DNA of 64,000 bases from Branchiostoma floridae (Eukaryota; Chordata; Leptocardii; Amphioxiformes; Branchiostomatidae): assembly GCF_000003815.2 (NCBI RefSeq), contig NC_049985.1, forward strand, positions 23,785,811 to 23,849,810, in the 5' to 3' direction. Within the stretch, counting starts at the first letter, position 1. Each line of letters starts with the position of its first letter. Positions 13,611-28,600 of the stretch are shown here, piece after piece. The notes below the pieces were generated by a model. It was given only the letters and a program-made list of their open reading frames with translations. It had not been told where the DNA came from and did not search any database. Both the position numbers and the translations under genes were made by a program.

Positions 13611-16600
13611 CTGAGAAGGTAATTATAAGGGTTATTCTAGCCTGTGTATTTTCGACGATTGAACTATTGTAACAATGCCATGTAACATAATATGCTGTAA
13701 CATCAAGCCGACTAAACTTTGGCATCCTTTAAAACAAATCTTCGTGGGTATCCTCTCCTTATCCTGACACAAACTCTCAAGTCAAAAGGTCTTTACATGG
13801 ATTTCTCACCTGCGTCAGAGGCTGTCTTTTTCTCCCACAAAAGGAATTCAATTTCCCTAAGCACTCCCACAACATCATCTGTAAGCCCAGCTACATCAAT
13901 ATGGTTACCTATTTAAGGAAATGGAACATATATAATGGAAAAGTTAAAGTGTACGTAATTTTCAACACGAAAATCTTTCCAAAGTTTCTGACTGAACAGT
14001 TCTTTCGCGAGGAATGAACAATCCACTGCTTCTGTGACGTCACGTTATGTAGATGGCACATGTGACTCGGCGAGCAGTGGATCATATGTTGCAGGAAGTT
14101 TGTATCGCCTTCGTCTATGTTAACCCTCAAACACCCAAGTGGGGTCATTTGGACCCCAGGCGTAAATTTTGAAGTGTCATTTGAACATTTTTGATCTAAA
14201 AAATTGTTTCTCTGTTTTTGTCAGCCAATATCTGCCATACATTCTATACTTAAGTTTTCAGTAATACGAATACTGGTTGTTTTACTGTGGAAACTACAAA
14301 GAAAGTCTGTGTTCAGTCCGTCTGGGGTCCAAAATGACCCAAGCAAAATTGTGCATTTTTCAAAACAAACTTTGGAGAAAAACTCTCTAACTACTAAACC
14401 TATGACCACCAAACCTTCAGAGGATAATAAACACGTAAAACTAGATCTTCACAAAAACTTCCCTGTCATCGCCATCTAATATGACGACATTATGACGTCA
14501 TTTAGCTAATGAGGGTGGCCATCTTGGATTTTGAAAAATGGCGTCATAAAATTAGCATGAATTATACATTTTGAATAATGAAAATTACATTGAATTTCAT
14601 AGAATTTAATTGTTGTAAGAAAACAAGTGTAGTTTACAAAGAAAACATTTTAAAATCGAAAATGGCAAATTTTGGCAAAAATATGCCTGTAACAATTTTC
14701 GTTTCCATGGCAACAACAAAAATGAAAAACTTACTAAATTGACAAAAAAACCTTTGTAACAATATTTCTAAGATAGATAAATTACTAAGCTTCGTAGCTT
14801 TAGCAATAGCCGTTCATGAGTTATGCGACATAAACTTGCTGAGGGCCTCAAAATTAGCCTCTGGTCAAAATAGGTTGCAATAAGAATTCTAACAGAGATT
14901 TTATGAACAAAACATTTGGGGTCCGTTTAGACCCCACTTGGTCATCCCTGGGCGGGGAGGGGGGATTTTCAGGCCCTCCACTTCTAAGTCCTATAACTCT
15001 AACACGATGTGCCGTAGGGCCATCAAAATTTGAGGACATGATATCAACATCATATCTGACGATTACTTGACGTTTGACGTTACGCTGACGTAAGATGACG
15101 TGATTATGACGTCATCAATTTGATTATATTAGCCGTACCCGTGAAAAAAGGGTATTCTCAGAAAACTTTGTTATGCTACAAAAATGTAACAACAAGTGAA
15201 GATAACAGAATAATAATGTTTATTAGGACTTGTGTTGCCTATAGCAACATCAATGACGTCAAAATGACGTCATAAAATGACGTCATGCACATCTAAGATA
15301 CGAGTTGGCCGAGAATATACCTGAAAAATAAATGAAAGTATCCATGTATGAACCATTTTGCTATGACGCCGGTTGTATATTATCTAGAGATATCTGGTTG
15401 AATTTTGATTTTTTTTTTGGTTAATCCTAGGTCAGATAATATGTCATGTTAAACTAACCTGTGATGGTCACAAGCACGAACTTCTTTGTCCCCATTTGAA
15501 TGATGCTGTCCTTCTCAGATTCATTTAAGAGTTGGACAGTCGACTTAAGACGCTCGTCACTCACACTTTCCTTTGTAATGTATCTGTTGATGGTTTCAGA
15601 GACTTTTGTCTTAGCGTTGTCCACGTCCAGTTGTTTACAGGCGAAGAAAGTTACTTCAACGACTTGTTCAACGTCTGCGTTGGATCGTGTTGTATCTTAA
15701 AACCGAAAAAAATGTAAGCATGACAAAGGTGTCTTGGTATGTCCCGGCTTCCCACATGCCTCGGCCTGTTTTTCTTATCTTGATGAGGTGGTTCGCCAGT
15801 AAGGTTTATACTTTATCTACGGCCAAAACATTTATACCAAAACGATGGGAACCATCTTAAAAATGTCGTCTGCTTAGAAGAACTTGAAAGAATTAAAAAA
15901 AAAAACATATTTGGCAATTATCGCAAGGCTTTAAGAACACAAAATAAACTATAGAAAGGCCGGTATTTGCTTATAAGCAAATTCAGTAATTTTCACTTCA
16001 CCCTACTCTTTATGCAAAAATGGACTGTTCCAAAATTGAATTTGAAAAAAAAAACCTTCAATGCGAGAATGGACACTTCATAATGTACATTTAAGGTACG
16101 GTACGCTCATACTAGTACTGTACTGCAATCACACTTGTTAATTACAACACGCACATAGCATGCTAGAGTTTCACACATTGATAAATATTGATATCATGGC
16201 TGCACTGCAATGACAGTATCAGTACAAATACTCATAAAGTTACGCACATAGTATTTAGAAAAGGAAGATCACATTCTGTTTTTATACTTATGATTAGCTA
16301 ATACATTTATTTTGCACATAAAGTAATTTGTATATGGTTAATCAAATGGGTTGAATAACTGTCTATAGCACGGTGTGGTGTCTAAAAATTATAAAAACAA
16401 TTTCATGTCATGAAATGCTGCTGCAATACTAGCATCGGCATATGCAGCTCTAACCGATTTGCAGCAGTTGTATAATGAAAGGAAATGCACTTTAAAATAC
16501 ATGTATTTTTGATAACACTTAAACAATAAAAACTTACCAACGGGTGCTACAACTGGCGTTACTGCTGCTGCCGCCGCCCCTGCTGTCGGCGCGACCGGTG

Positions 16601-19600
16601 CTTTCAGAAGAGCAGTCTGCAGCGCCCGTTGGAACTCTGCAACCATTGATGCTTGAAACACCGTCACTCGTACAAGCTTAACGCTCCTAGGGTTATGCTT
16701 CAAGGCGAAGTCTTCTATCGCCTGGACGGTTTCCCTCGCGGCGTCCGCAGCGCTCACGCCGAACCCTCCTTTAGAGATAAAAGCAATGAAAAATATAAGT
16801 TGATTCTATGCAATTTATGTCATTAATAACATATTACAGAAATAATGTATATTATTATAGCTTGTCCTGTGCATATGTTTGTGTGCAGGAATCAGTCGGG
16901 ATTTTGAATGAAGACCTTAAATACCACACGCCATCGCGGAACTAAACAGCAAACAATTGTTAGTGAAACTGGCATACAGGTATAACTGATAGAGTGCTAT
17001 AACGACAACTAATTCAACATATGAAACATGGTAAAATATTGTTGTTGGAATCCACCTTCCGTTAATCTGATATCCATCAATACCATGTTTTTTTCTTCAG
17101 AACAACGGGTGTAGTTAACCTTGTGGATAAGGGTGAACAAGCGTTAAATTACTAAATATTCATGATGAACATCACCTGTTCCGATGGCCGGGAAGGCTAC
17201 AGATGTAAGACCGTTGCTTTCTGCCTGCTGCAAACACTCCAACACCCTTCCTTTCATTGACTTCGCATCTGGACACACCATGTGGATGATCTTCTTACAC
17301 TTAAGTTTACCTCCTGCTTCATCTGCATACGAAAATGACAACTAAGTTGTTATTGTCATATTGCCTGATTAGAGAAGATGAAGAAGATTATCCAGATGAC
17401 GTCGACCAATCAAAATCCGACATTTCTCCATAACCAACTATTAATTTCCCAAATATGGATTTTATCCGGGGCATATATCTTGTTCTCAGGATATCTCTAA
17501 CCTTTGATGAGAGCCACCACATACCCCGGATGAATGGCATCGCAGTTCAAAGACAAAACAAAGGAATCGTTTACATCGTGAACAGTGACGTTACGGCTGG
17601 TACAGTGATGGGAAGATTTGTTTTCCCCGGCCACAAAGGAAGCAATGATTTGTGGCACCTTATAGAACTCAGTCAGGTTTAGAAACCCTTTATTATACCC
17701 CAGAATATCATAAAGTCTCAGATAGAGCAGTAGAGCACTTGTTCGTACTACTTCATCGTAGTTTCAAACAAAGTTGTGTTTTCAGCTGTAGCCTAAATTT
17801 CTATGGACATGGCGATGTCATTAGCATTGGGTTGAATCCTTACCTTTCACGAGCACTTCATTCACTCTCTTATCCCAGGACGATTGGCAGTCTGTCCTAA
17901 CATTTGCGCCACCAGCTTTTTCCAGAGCATGCCCCACTGCAAAGAACCCTTTGGGGAAAATGGAGTTTCCATTAAAATTGCAACATTGTACAAATTCCTT
18001 ACTTACATGTTAGTATTTACATTCACTTCTTTCTACAAACACCTTTTCATTTTTTAAAATACTATAGATAATAATAAACAGCTGCAATTCCACATTTAGA
18101 AGAACTTGTTTGCGACTAGATAAACTAGAGTTCGGCGACCTCATACCTCCATGAAAATTTAAAGCTTTCGTAAATTTCATGCAATTGACTAAGACATTAA
18201 CATAATGTATGCATGGTGTTGTTAATCATTGACTAACGTTCACATTTCACAATTATAAAATTCCCATTATTAATCATAAAGAGGTTTTGCAATTTTTACA
18301 TAAATTATGCAAATAAGTTCCTCATTACCATATTTGGTATCTACTTATATTCCACCTATCATAATTAACATGTGTTACATGTATTGAGGTCCAGTTATTG
18401 AAAACAATGGAACTGTACAATTTCCTCATTAATTATGCAAATTCAGTCATCATTTGCATAACATGTATATAATTATGAACATCTTTGCCTAAGCTACCTG
18501 CATGCCTAAAATGCAGGCAATCCGTCGTTCCTTTCTGCAGTTATCCTCTTTGGAGTGTCTTGACAAAAACGCCCCTGCAGTTCCACAATTGAATGTTAGG
18601 GGACTGAAACTTGCCCCACTTTGTCATGACGCTAAAAGCTATCTACCACCCAAATGTCACGACCATATCACGTACGGGACAAGAGATACATTGAAAAAAA
18701 TGCTATGATAGAATATTCTCATTAAATATGCAAATGTGCTCCTATTTTGCATAATTAGTATTTTATCTTGTACAACATTGTCTAAGGTACCTATATACTA
18801 AAAATCATGAAAATCCGTTATTCCCTTCTTGAGTTATCCTCGTCAGAAGTTTTTGACAAAAATGCCCCTGCTATCCCAAAACTAGACGCTAGGGGGCCCA
18901 GACTTATGTCATTTTTTCCTGAGCACAAGAGCTATCTAATACTTAAAAATCTTGACCATAGCATGTTCAGAACACCGAGATAGAAAAACCGGAAGTTGCG
19001 CTGCAGTACCAAGGTTACACACCAGGGGGCCCAAAATTGACTTTGACCTTCGTCTTCCCAACCCCTACCCACATACCAAATATCATCGTAGTCCATCAAG
19101 AGATTCTCAAGTTATGCTGACCACAATATGCGGACACACAGACACACACACAGACACACTCAAAACTATACGTCCATTTTTTCATGGAGGTAAAAAGACC
19201 GACTGGGGACTAAACGGAGCTTAAACTTTTTTGTTCCATAACATGTCTTTGCCAATTTTTAAGGTGACCTTTGTACAAACATTGCTTCGGCAATATAAGA
19301 GAGACGTATTGAAATGTTAATGTATGGACAATTTCAACTCGTTTTTAAAATGTATGCCAACTATCGGAAGGATTACGCTTTGCTTTAACACAGTTTCATA
19401 CTATGGAGGGTGTTTTTCAGACCTAAACCAAGTTTCACAAAACTCAATGACACACATCTCATGTCGCATGACCATGCAGAATTGAACACGACCCACCTCC
19501 ATCGCTTCTGACAGGATTAACGACCGCGTCTGTTTTCTCCATGGTCAGATCTCCCTGCTGAATTTGCACGTCAATAGATCCGAACAGGCCAGGTGATGCA

Positions 19601-22600
19601 GGTGTTGATGCTGACGAGAGTAAAGACGATGCACTTGTTGATATATATGAGAGGTAAGGCGATGCACGTCTTGATGCAGATGAGAGGTAAGGCGATGCAC
19701 GTCTTGATGCAGATGAGAGGTAAGGCGATGCACGTCTTGATGCAGGTGATGCAGATGAGAGGAAAGGCGATGCACGTCTTGATGCAGATGAGAGGTATGA
19801 GCTTAAAGGCGATGCAGGTGGTGATGGTGATGAGCTTAAAGGCGATGCAGGTGGTGATGAGCTTAAAGGTGATGCAGGTGGTGATGCTGATGAGAGTAAA
19901 GGAGAAAAAGGCTAAATGAAAAAAAAAAACTTTTCTAACCAATAACACTTGGGCTACTAACTGTCTACTGTCTACTGTCATGCTGTGAAGCGGTGGTTTC
20001 CAAAAAATTATAAGTTCCCGACCAGTCAGTATGAGTACGGATGTTTAAAAATCCTAATATTCTTAACAAATCCGTCAGTGCAAGAAATGCAAAACAACAA
20101 ACTGCCAACTGCAGCTGCTTGAAGTAATACCTACCAGGCACATGTCCGTCGCTGGAGAACTGATGCATAGTCAAGTGAAAAGTGCCCAGCGTCTTAATGT
20201 CATAGACAATGACTCGCACAAGTGTAAGGTTCTGAGGATTCTCTTTAAGGCCGAATTCTTGGACTGCGCTGTATATTCCTCGTGCACTTTCTACTTGAGA
20301 CATCGAGCCCCCTACAAGTGTTGCAAGGAAGAAAGTATCTGTTACATTTGTATGCCAATGTGATGACAACATCTCTTTTTTTTCAAATGCTTGCACAACT
20401 AACTAAATACATTTCAGCCACCGAAATATTTGATATATCATTATCTTGGGATGTCCCGTAGAACCGCAATTCTACATTACAATGAAAATGTCGATACGAA
20501 GTATAATTCCCATTTACTTTTTAGGTACGTCTAAAGCGCCAGAGAAACTTTGTTGGCCAATTTGACGTTGTTGAAAATTCGAGTGAATGGTGACGAAGGT
20601 TTAAGCTAGCGCTTATCCGTATTGGAAACAACATGATCGAATTACATATTGTCTGTCTAATTAAAAGTGTAAAAATATAACGGTACCTGTTCCTATTGCG
20701 GGGAATGATATTGACTTCATTCCCAGTGTGTCCGCTTTCTTCAGACAGGCTAGTACAGCGTCCTTCAGTTCCGAAGCACTGGGTAGGATCATGTGGGCGA
20801 TCTTCTTGCTTGCAAGTCTTCCTGCGTCTGCGAAGAGGAACACAAAGAAATACATTGTTCTCTGTGGGCCAATCTTTGTCTTATATGGGGATGATGATAT
20901 AGTGACCAGAAGTCGAATATGCGTGTTATCCCTGCTCCATATTACCAAAAGCCCTATGTCACATACATCATACGATGTGCCTACGAAAGTATACATCGTA
21001 TGTCGTACGGTTATTGCGTTAAATTGCAGGTAAATCGTACGGTAAAGTTTCGTAATACCCCGCGAAAATCGATCGGACGACGAGTCGCCCGAGCCTCGCT
21101 TATCATAATAACTTTATAGTACAACAATTGTACAATGTAAAAGGCATGGCATATACGTCACGAATACGCGTAACCATATGTCGATCTTAAATATGGTTGA
21201 ACTTCCTGCTATACGCCTGAAGAGCGTGGATAATGTGACAGGGGTATAAGTAAAGTCAGCCGTCGCGGAGCGTCCTGTGATGTTCAATTTTTTTTCCAGC
21301 GTCGTACGATTGTTCACTTGTTACTCTGTGACTGGAGGGTAACCTCCAGCAACAGAGTCTTGTAATCACTTTGTGCGTTGAGTGTTTGCACCTATATCTC
21401 TAAGTTCCATATGCCGCAATCGCATGTGGATTGGCATGTCGTCTGTACTCAGTTGCGAAACGATGCACTTTCTTTTTTCGCCGTAGCTGTTTTTATTATG
21501 GATGTATAATTTCAGTTTTCACCCCTACGGTATAGTGGTTCAGGTCTTCCTTGTGATCGCTTGTGGTAATTGGATACCATCAAGCAGATGTTGTCCTCGT
21601 CGGAATATGCTATCTCGTTCGGGCTTTGCGTTTCCAGTATTGAGGTTGGTTTAACATGGCATACTGTTAACATTTTGCGCGGTTGATAGTCATATTCATT
21701 TTATGGTTAGAACGTGTTTGATCCTTGGGATCTTTTTTTCCCGGGAGCTGTTTTCATTATCGATGTAATAATTTTAGAAATCATCCCTATTTCCCTGGTA
21801 TTGTGGAACAGCTGGCTTGTAGACGATAGGGTTCGGCAATTACTTATCTCGAAGCAGATATGGGGTTATGTTATGTCCACAGCTGTCATTGACCCACTTT
21901 TTAAAATGGTGTGCGTCTCTTCCATTGTTCCAGTGTTGCTGTTTTTATTCGGTGTCGTTCGATTGAGACGCTGATTTCGCTGTTAATGCGTACAGGACTA
22001 TGTTTTAAATTTTGCAGTGATAGGTATGTTAGCTTTCAAGTAAGTTTTTGCTATAAGCTGATGTGATATGTTCTGTATGTGATATAAACACCGAGTCATA
22101 CACAAAAAAACAACAACATCAAAGCCGACATAAACCATGATCATGTCAGAGAGTATGTTACCTACGGTCACTTGTATATATTTTAATTTGCAACCTGAAC
22201 GCTTTTACGCTTCTTTAACTGACTAGCTGTTGAATACCAGACTGCAGTGTAAGGCTGATATAGGGTAGGCCTGATATTTGATCTAATTATGATTCATTCA
22301 TTGGCCACGATTCATCACGTGTACATAGCCATCAAACAATTAGCCTTGGGTCGAGGCTCCACTACTGGCACGCTGTTCTTTGCTACTGTGATCTGATGGC
22401 TCCAACTTTCAACAACATAGACAATAACATTAACAAGGAAAAAAAGAAACCACAATAACATGGTCAAATGTATAAATCTTTCACGTCATCATGTCACAAG
22501 TAAGAACCCTGGACGCAGAACCAGACTTCTTCTTAAGATGAATTAAAGAATCAATCTACGTTACCACCATCCATCAACAATGACGGGGGCGCCATATATT

Positions 22601-25600
22601 TTTTTCAACATTTTAAACTGTTTGCGTGTTTTATACCTGTGAACACCCCTATGTCACTTCGCTTTGGCCATGCCTCCTTTAGGTCATCAGCGATAGACTG
22701 CCCTCCTGCTTTTACAAGTGCCTTTGTGACTACAGTGAACCCTGAAAGTATTGGAGGACATGTGCGCAGCAGTTATTTTATTTCAAAACACTATTTGTCA
22801 TTAGGTATATACATGTCTTCCTAAATTTGCAAAAACAACATTTGATGTGAGTGAGCTTTGATGCTGAATCAGTTAAATTCATTCTTGACCTCACAACATG
22901 AATGAAGAGCTGGAAGAAATATTTAAACAATTTGGTGCTCAGTAGCATAAGGAGGGTACAAACAAACGGCTATGTTCCTTGAAAACGTCTACGTTCCTTT
23001 AAACATTTCTGTTGCTTGGAAAAGAAAACTATCATTGTTGCCTGTAAACAGGGCGTTGACCTTTTGGTTTTAAATATTGTGTTTTCTGCGAAAAAGATCT
23101 ACCTATGTCTTTTTTATTATTATTACTTTCCTTAAGACATCTAAAGTAATGATGTAAACGTCTTACCCATATTCTTAAGGACAGTACTGACAACAACGTC
23201 GGTTTTCTCCTGACAGATATCTCCCTGTTCGACCTGCATTCTTACCAGACCAAAGCTCATTTCTTGTTGACCTGGGATTGGTGTTGTTATATCGCCTGTA
23301 GTAATAAAGACATACGCGCAAAATATATTAATGTTCAATATCTGTAACTGTCTGAATCCTCACACTCTCTTGAAAGAAGTCGGACCCCAAGCTTATGCCG
23401 TGCCCGTTAGTATACTAGGACGTCATAGATTGATGCAATGGTTGGAATGGAACAAGTGCACATGCTTTGCACAACTATATTTCTCGCCACTACGTACACT
23501 ATGGAAAATAAAATAATTGACATTGTCTGAGTCAGAACTACCAAAGGAAAGAGCAAATGGAAAACGTTTTGTTGCTGTGATGCAGTTTTGTGTGGCTGAG
23601 ATAATTTTACACCCGAAGAACACGGAAAATTAAACTTTTAACATTGCACATTGACTTAACCTAATAAAATACTTGCCTATGGCGGCAGGTCCCGGTTCAC
23701 TAGGGATGCTACAGAACTCGGCCCTGTAGTCTGCTAACATCTGTCCGTCGTAGATGGTGAGTTTAACTGTTGTAAGGACGGGATTCGGGTTTGGTCGGAC
23801 AAACTGCTCAATACCAACTCGGATCGCATTGGCTGACTGGGATGGGGTCAACCCAAACCGACCTGGTACGATATTCAAATTGTATTAGTATTTAGATATT
23901 TAACTAAGGTTTACTACAGAAAGCTGTTTAATTTACGACATTATGATTATAATTTTACCGCATGCAACAAATGAACTTCATCAAATGTACTATATTTCTG
24001 TTTAACCCTATTCAGACAGGGTTTTTATTGTTAATGATTTGGTGGTTATATGTTAAGTCATTTAAGAATTACAGGCCGAAAAGCCCCCTCAACCCAACCA
24101 ACCACAGCAAAAAGTTACACAGAATAAGATTACCTGTTCCAATGGCAGGGAATGCAATCGACGTCAGTCCGGCTTGATTGCTCAGAACAAGGCACTGGCA
24201 GACTGCCTCACTAAGTTTATCCGCTTTGGGGAGCACCATGTGAACAACCTTCTTACACCGGAGAGTGCCGGCATCTGGGATAAGGACAGTTATGTATGGA
24301 AACCTTAGATAATGCCGTTATAAATTAGAATACCTTGAGCATCGATATATCTATATATTTAAATTTTTAAGAGAGAGATAGATAAATAGATATATTAGAT
24401 AGATATAGATAGATAGATAGATATGTATAGATATAGATAGATAGATAGATACTTCAGATAGATAGATAGATATAATTGTAATCATTACAATGTGTTGCAA
24501 CAAATCTAAAAAGATTTTCAAACACATACACATACATGTATGGATACCTAGAGATAGTTACACACCATACGAAAATCGTATGAGACACATAACAATAGTA
24601 AAAAAATAGACAGAAAATGGCATATTTAGGTATCCCTAAAGCGTTCCTGACCTGTGAGAAGAACACCATTGACTTTGTTGTCCCAGTTGGCCTGGCAATT
24701 GCCTCTGATGCTTTCGCCTCCGGCTTCCACAAGGGCCTCGCCAATCACTGTGAACACTGCAGTTATAATCATAAGATAAAGGCTTTCTTTTAGATGTCAG
24801 TATTTAAACACCGTTTTAGTTTTGATAACCGGAGGGATAACCAATGTGTACTGCGTTTACCTTGCATTCGGCAGGTCGTGAGTACGATCGCCGATCTTGT
24901 CATACCAAAGATTTAAAAAAAAGGAGGTAGCTGCTGCTTTCTCTGCTTGGCACTCAGCATTTTAGAAATAATATAAGCATTTTAGAAATAATATAAAAGT
25001 TGAACACACAGCACTACCAGTGAACTTGTCCTATGTTGTAGCAAAGACATTGTGTGGCCCATGTCCAGAGCCAGAGAACCAAAGATGGGCGCTACCCGAA
25101 ACACCATTTGATGCGGGAAGGACGTAACATCTATTTTGTCTTTATCATCCAAGACTCCAAACAAGTTGTAGTTGTAAAGGTACCGGTGATGATTTGCCTA
25201 CCTTTGCTGCTTATGACTGGATTAACAATCGCATCTGTGTCCGCAAACTCGAGCAGGCCTGTATGAATGTCTATGGTGATGGGTCCAACGCTCAGGAGAC
25301 CTGAGGGTTTGGAGATGATAGATTATGTTAGTGACAGCTATCATTACCAGCCATACTCTTTAAAAAATGCATGTTTTATATATAATGTTGCCATACCTAC
25401 GATCTATGTCAGATCGTTTTTATTAATATTTCTTTTCATCAGCTTGTGTTAAGTCAAAGAAGAAAGCGCTACCTCTGTCTTCTAGTCGAGTTCTGTATTT
25501 GTACTAACGACATTAGGAAAATAAAAAAGAAATGTTTTCCTTACCGACAGCCGGTGTTGGGGCTTGTGGAATGGGGCTTGGATGCTTCCGAATCTATAAA

Positions 25601-28600
25601 GGTAAATTAAGATCTACATAAGATTTATTCGTTGCTCGAATCTACAACTACCTAATGTACCAAATATTATCTTCTACAAGGCCGATGTTCCTTCCCTAAT
25701 CTTTCATGTTGCTCTGGTTGTAAATTGTGTTCCTTATTGTTACATCTGGTTAGACATGTAAACATGAAAGAGTAAAGCAACTATATAGGTGACATTTTTG
25801 TCGAAAACGCAGTATGTTTTCCCTGCTAGTCGTCATACTATAATTTTTCTAAATCAAAATCAGCTTTTTGCCCATTTTTGTGAAATAGACATAATATGGT
25901 AATTGGTAACAAAAATTGTAAAACATTATATGTTTAAGAACATGGACACGTATTACATGGTTGCTGTCTTTAAAACCGGATGCCCGAAAATGAGGAACGA
26001 GAAGAATAAAATGAGGCAAGCAAAACAATATGGCAAACATAAAAAGGAATTGGCGGCCAATAACAATTCCAACTGACCCGTTTCGTAGCTGGTGCCTGTG
26101 GATAGGTATTACTGCTCCACAGCAAGGTACATCTATGGTTCTCTTCTATCTTCTTCAACATGTTCTGAAAGGCATCTTTGCTAAACAGCTTTTGCAGACC
26201 TAAAACAGAAAAAAAAACAGAAAATAATTTTACTTACTTATCTTTTTCCTAGATATTTTTACTATTTGTGTATTTTGTCCCTAGGAGACACAATAAAACG
26301 TCAAAATATAGCTACCTCTTAAATTCTCTGTGTACCTGTAAATTGAACTTCTCTGGTGATATGAAGATCTTGCATGTATTTCATGTATGATGACATGTAT
26401 TTCTAAACCGTAACAGTGTAGTTTTGTAGTAGATCAATGTTACATCATTCCACTTACCGGGTTCTTTGTACTGTTCTTTGCTCTTGATGACGGTTGAAGC
26501 AAGATCCATGAGTGCTTTTGACACTTTGCTCATTCTATCACGAGGGCCTAAAATCTCGAAACCCGTTTTCACAGCTTTAATCTTGACTCCATTGGCACTT
26601 TCAATCTTCTGAATCTCATCCTCCCGACCTTTAAGTAGGACATTTAAGACCGCTTCGTCTACACTGACTACCGACGTGTCGACTTCTATCAAAAAGTCGT
26701 CAAGCTTTTTCTCCATGTCATCAACTACTTGAATAAGGCCCGCGATCTTAACTGTACCCGAAAACTTATCAGCTGACATAACAGCGCTGAAGTTAGCATC
26801 TTCGTTACTCTGGGCCATAAAACTATTCCAGCCACCAACTCCCAGGACTTCCCTTGAAACATCCCTACTCAATTCTGCGAATAGAGGTCGGACGCTTTTT
26901 GCTGCAATGCCTGCAGTGGCTTCGTCTACAGCCCAAATGGTCACTTCATCATCTCTTACGGCAACTACGACATCGTTTAACACTTTCGCCTGTGTCAGAG
27001 TTTCATCAATAGTCTTTTTTATCTCTTCTGAGACTCGAAGAACAGAGTGAACTTCAGGGGATACTTGCCACCTCCTTTCCTTGAACTCGTCAAGCTTGGC
27101 CTCAACCATGTCGTGTGCCTGCTGTACGTCTTGCTCTACTCCTGTGATTAAAACTTCATGGCTGTCATGAGTGATATCAAAATCAAGGTTAGGGAAAGAA
27201 GACCGAATTGTGGGTAGTTGCTTTTCTAGCAGGCGCAGTTTACGCGGATCAACATGTTTAAGTGTTTGTTCAATGCGTTTAATGGCCCGATGAATGGTTG
27301 TTTTGTCCGTAGGTGTCGAAGATGATGTTGTGAAGTCCACCCCGGCTATGGTACCAAGTGGCTCATAGTGCGCGAACACGGCGATAGGACCGAATCCGAA
27401 CTCATGGTTGAGTTTACTCACGACTGTCGGAACGACTGCAGGGACAAAAAAGAAAGAATAGTTGCAAAATTTGATCGCTTTTCATGAAACCATCCCTTAC
27501 CAGGTGTTTGATTTAATACACTGCCTTGGCAATTTCATTTTCTCTTTACCTAATGTCACCAAGATCGATCGAAAATTAATTGTGTTTCTTTTGTGTGTTG
27601 GCAAAGCTCAAATTTTACAACTATTCATTCTTCTGACAAAGATGGGATTCCATTGAAAGAAAGAAACAAATATACTGACACGTCAGTGAAGTGTGAATAT
27701 CCAAGTAGAATATTACACAATATAAAACGATATACCTATAAATATTTTTAGTTTGAAAATACATATTTCATTCTCAATCACTGTTGGACGATGTTATCTG
27801 AGATGCCTGGCGGTTTAGATGACAGCTAATATGTACGTAATCCCCCCATTATTTCATGTAATGCAGTTTTACATAATCACGCGAATTAGAAGATATTTTG
27901 CATAACTTGTATCAGTTCATGTGAAAAACACAAAACACATTGATTGAGAAAATATATTCTATAGACTATAGCTAGAAAACAATTGCATGTAGTTAAGACT
28001 TGAAAACAGTAATTATGGTTACTGCAACTTTGGAAAGCTAAGGGAAAATTTAAAATTCTTACCCTTGGGATCTTTGAATCTGATAATAGCCGTCCCTTGT
28101 TGTTTGCCAGGGATGATTTCCAGTATCTTCCCTCCCCCGCTTTTTTCGGTGTCTTCAAAGTATTCAAGTAGCTGATCTTGTGTGATTCTCTTTGTGATTC
28201 CTGACAGTTGCACACTCCTGGTGACGACCACGGGGAAGACGGAGAGAATTTGTCCCGACAGAGGTCTACTTTTAAGTTCATCAGCCATCAGACGTCTTGT
28301 TTTTCCATCTAAGGTAATGTTACGTGAAATATGTTAACCCTCAACAGTACACCTTCCCGTACTGATCAATCGGTCACCCTGGGGTCCCAAAACAGTTTTT
28401 ATAAATTTTCAAAATTATTAGTAAGCAACTACCTTAATTATTTTGTCGAATGATGTGTGAAAGTCTGTGTCCACATTAGTTACAAAAATCACACATTTTT
28501 ACCTTTTCTATTCTTTAAAAAAAATCCATTTTTTTTCAACATCTTTTGGGCTTTAAGTTTACACATTGATGCTAAATATTACAGAATACATAGTACTGGG

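Noticed and set aside
19571-19981. Hydrophobic Ile/Thr/Cys-rich ORF overlapping exon 19
   Set aside because: It is the wrong frame of the coding minisatellite; the true frame continues into macrodomain 3.
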